Source: Halomicrobium zhouii
GTDB lineage: Archaea > Halobacteriota > Halobacteria > Halobacteriales > Haloarculaceae
Length of the DNA stretch: 64,000 nucleotides
Assembly: GCF_900114435.1 (NCBI RefSeq)
Contig: NZ_FOZK01000001.1
Coordinates: forward strand, 1,459,854 to 1,523,853
Direction: 5' to 3'
In this document: piece by piece, positions 62,909-64,000 of the stretch
Layout of the letters: each line of letters begins with the position of its first letter
Position numbering within the stretch: the stretch's first letter is position 1
The notes under the pieces: generated by a model
The model's database searches: none
The model's input: the letters and a program-made list of their open reading frames with translations, nothing else
What the model was told of the DNA's origin: nothing
Program-made: the position numbers and the translations under genes

Positions 62909-62940
62909 CGACCGCGAACGGAGTGAGCGGTCGGTTTTTG
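62909..62940 (+). terminator. Hairpin plus T-run after nuoI
   Basis: Stem CGACCGC / GCGGTCG (62909-62915 with 62927-62933) is followed by GTTTTTG at 62934-62940, only 6 bp after the nuoI stop. It looks like an intrinsic-style terminator or attenuator inside the nuo operon. Confidence 0.6.
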
Positions 62941-62961
62941 GTCCAGATTTTTCGAGGAGCG

Positions 62962-62986
62962 GGTCGCGGGCCGACGGCCCGCGACC
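62962..62986. repeat. Perfect GC-rich inverted repeat (12-bp arms)
   Basis: GGTCGCGGGCCG at 62962-62973 and CGGCCCGCGACC at 62975-62986 are perfect inverted arms around one base. Together with the hairpin before it and the one after, it forms a run of three stem-loops between nuoI and nuoJ. Confidence 0.75.
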
Positions 62987-62992
62987 GCACGA

Positions 62993-63013
62993 GTTGGCGG
63001 CGAAGCCGCCAAC
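62993..63013. repeat. Inverted repeat GTTGGCGGC-GAA-GCCGCCAAC
   Basis: Nine-base perfect arms around GAA, 6 bp after the previous inverted repeat. Confidence 0.75.
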
Positions 63014-63172
63014 CGGTTCCCGCAGCGAACGGAGTGAGCGAGGAAACCCGACGAAGAAAAAGGTGGGTTGTGATATTCTCCCGTTAATTGTTAGTATGGT
63101 GGCCAGAGGCGGTGCTCTGCCGAGACGAAAGAGGAATCTTCAAAAGCGCGCCGAAAGGAGACACAAACAACA

Positions 63173-63445
63173 ATGGCACCACTGCTGGAGACAATGACGT
63201 TCGTGCTGTTCGCGGCAGTCACCATCGCGAGCAGCTTAGGCGTCGTGCTCGTCAGGGACGTCTGGCACTCGGCGCTCTTGCTGGGCGTGGCGCTGCTGAG
63301 CGTCGCAGTCCACTTCGTGATGGTAAATGCGCCGTTCGTCGCGGCGATGCAGATCCTGGTGTACGTCGGGGGAGTCCTGATCCTCATCAGCTTCGCCGTC
63401 ATGCTCACGCGCCCCGACCAGGGCGCCGTCGAGGTGACGCCATGA
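63173..63445 (+). CDS. nuoJ1: NADH-quinone oxidoreductase subunit J, N-terminal part
   Basis: 90 residues from ATG 63173, with GAAAGGAGACAC upstream as ribosome binding site. Three helices, with VRDVWHSALLLGVALLSVAVHF and AAMQILVYVGGVLILISFAVML. It corresponds to the first half of bacterial NuoJ. In haloarchaea NuoJ is often split in two genes. Its stop overlaps the next start by 4 bases. Confidence 0.9.
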   Translation: MAPLLETMTFVLFAAVTIASSLGVVLVRDVWHSALLLGVALLSVAVHFVMVNAPFVAAMQILVYVGGVLILISFAVMLTRPDQGAVEVTP

Positions 63446-63840
63446 CGCGCCCGCGCCTGCGGACGGGACGGCACCTCGTGCCGGGGCTGGCGGCCGTCGC
63501 GCTGTTCGTCGTGTTCGCCACCGTCTTCCTTGGGTCGTCGTTTCCCGAAGCGGCCGGCTTCGGCGCGGACGCGGCCATCATGAAGAGCCTGGGTGCCGCA
63601 CTCATCGGCGTCGAGGCGAGCGCCATCGTCGGGGAGGGAGCGGCCGTCCCCAGCGAGGGATTCCTCGTCTCGTTCATCGTCATCGCCGTCGCACTCGACG
63701 CGGCGCTCGACGGCTCACTCATGCTGGCACGGCGCGAGGAGGCCGGCGAGAACGTCACCGTCGGCACGGACGTTGCCGGGGCCGAAGAGTCGCCCGCGAC
63801 CGCGACCGACGGCGGCGTCTCCGGGGGTGAGAACCGATGA
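63442..63840 (+). CDS. nuoJ2: NADH-quinone oxidoreductase subunit J, C-terminal part
   Basis: 132 residues from ATG 63442. Two membrane helices (about 13-35 and 68-92) are followed by a hydrophilic acidic tail ([20 protein letters not shown]). It matches the second half of a split NuoJ by position between nuoJ1 and nuoK rather than by strong motif. The stop overlaps the nuoK start (ATGA 63837-63840). Confidence 0.8.
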   Translation: MTRPRLRTGRHLVPGLAAVALFVVFATVFLGSSFPEAAGFGADAAIMKSLGAALIGVEASAIVGEGAAVPSEGFLVSFIVIAVALDAALDGSLMLARREEAGENVTVGTDVAGAEESPATATDGGVSGGENR

Positions 63841-64000
63841 TGCCGGCCGAGTACTATCTCGTCCTCTCCGCGGCCGTCTTCTGTATCGGCCTGTTCGGCA
63901 TCCTGACTCGCGAGAACGCGCTCATCTTCCTGATGTCCGTCGAGCTGATGCTCAACGCGGCGAACATCAACCTGGTCGCCTTCTCGGCCCAGTACGGTAA
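63837..64000 (+). CDS. nuoK: NADH-quinone oxidoreductase subunit K (cut by window edge)
   Basis: Only the first 54 residues are present. [20 protein letters not shown] and [18 protein letters not shown] include the conserved Glu of the second helix. Start ATG 63837, or the next ATG at 63840. NuoK is one of the three-helix membrane-arm subunits; nuoL, nuoM and nuoN are expected to the right of the edge. Confidence 0.92.
   Translation, partial: MMPAEYYLVLSAAVFCIGLFGILTRENALIFLMSVELMLNAANINLVAFSAQYG

Larger units (their letters stand above)
62914..63040 (+). repeat. Direct repeat of GCGAACGGAGTGAGCG
   Basis: The identical 16-mer occurs at 62914-62929 and 63025-63040, flanking the two stem-loops. 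The first copy forms the loop and arm of the terminator-like hairpin. This resembles recurring haloarchaeal intergenic palindrome modules, but only these two copies were found in the window. Confidence 0.75.

Noticed and set aside
62914-63040. The 16-mer direct repeat considered as IS target-site duplication
   Set aside because: No transposase or terminal inverted repeat lies between the copies; the interval is only stem-loops.

Overview
The window is a gene-dense piece of a haloarchaeal chromosome (class Halobacteria). The evidence is GC-rich DNA, very acidic proteins, Tat-type lipoprotein signals (RR followed by a Cys lipobox), TATA-type promoters close to start codons, a HalOD1-type protein, PF01594/APC-USP/TrkA families with typical haloarchaeal architectures, and an archaeal nuo operon that begins nuoA-B-CD-H-I-J-J-K. 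I see no rRNA, tRNA, CRISPR array, replication origin, integrase or insertion sequence.

Region by region. 1-5.6 kb: two secreted glutamine-rich repeat proteins on the minus strand. One is cut by the window edge. The other is a 1367-residue protein with a seven-bladed FG-GAP propeller, an Asp-rich spacer, a Q-rich repeat zone and a Thr/Ser/Pro tail. Both promoters carry the same palindrome, GTAACG-NN-CGTTAC, at the same distance upstream of the same TATA sequence. This is the strongest candidate here for an undescribed system, possibly a regulated surface fibre. 5.6-6.4 kb has no convincing gene. 6.4-14.2 kb: an AI-2E-type membrane protein, a small conserved protein, then a complete five-gene dipeptide/oligopeptide ABC transporter operon. 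14.3-28.7 kb: a cation and amino-acid transport island with two paralogous APC permease-UspA fusions, each followed upstream by its own UspA gene, a K+ channel with two RCK domains, an Lrp/TrkA_C regulator, TrkA, TrkH and a four-helix membrane protein, ending in a TatD-like hydrolase. 28.8-33.6 kb: NYN protein, a surface CARDB-like protein paired with a PH-domain membrane protein, UspA, and a site-2 protease with CBS domains.

34.0-38.4 kb: the complete glycine cleavage set gcvT-gcvH and gcvPA-gcvPB. 38.5-43.1 kb: a stand-alone receiver protein, a small zinc protein, and a convergent pair of an ATP-grasp ligase and an asparagine-synthetase-like enzyme. 43.3-47.0 kb: cobalamin adenosyltransferase, HEAT-repeat protein and a secreted phospholipase-D-like protein. 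47.0-47.5 kb: an inverted pair of a modular repeat element, with a third short copy at 55.9 kb. 47.5-50.6 kb: a RecJ-like DHH protein with S1/OB domains, a JAMM metalloprotease and RibL (FAD synthetase). 50.9-53.8 kb: TrmB-type regulator, HalOD1 protein, aminotransferase and lumazine synthase (ribH). 53.9-58.5 kb: Agl23-like membrane glycosyltransferase, purK, purE and a small winged-helix regulator. 58.5-64.0 kb: the start of the nuo operon. It has a 19-codon ORF telescoped between nuoH and nuoI and a hairpin-rich break between nuoI and nuoJ, and it is cut by the right edge inside nuoK.

Many gene pairs overlap by 4 bases (ATGA or GTGA), implying translational coupling within the dpp, gcv, jamm-ribL, ribH-aminotransferase and nuo units. 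Assignments rest on motif reading only; no database search was run.
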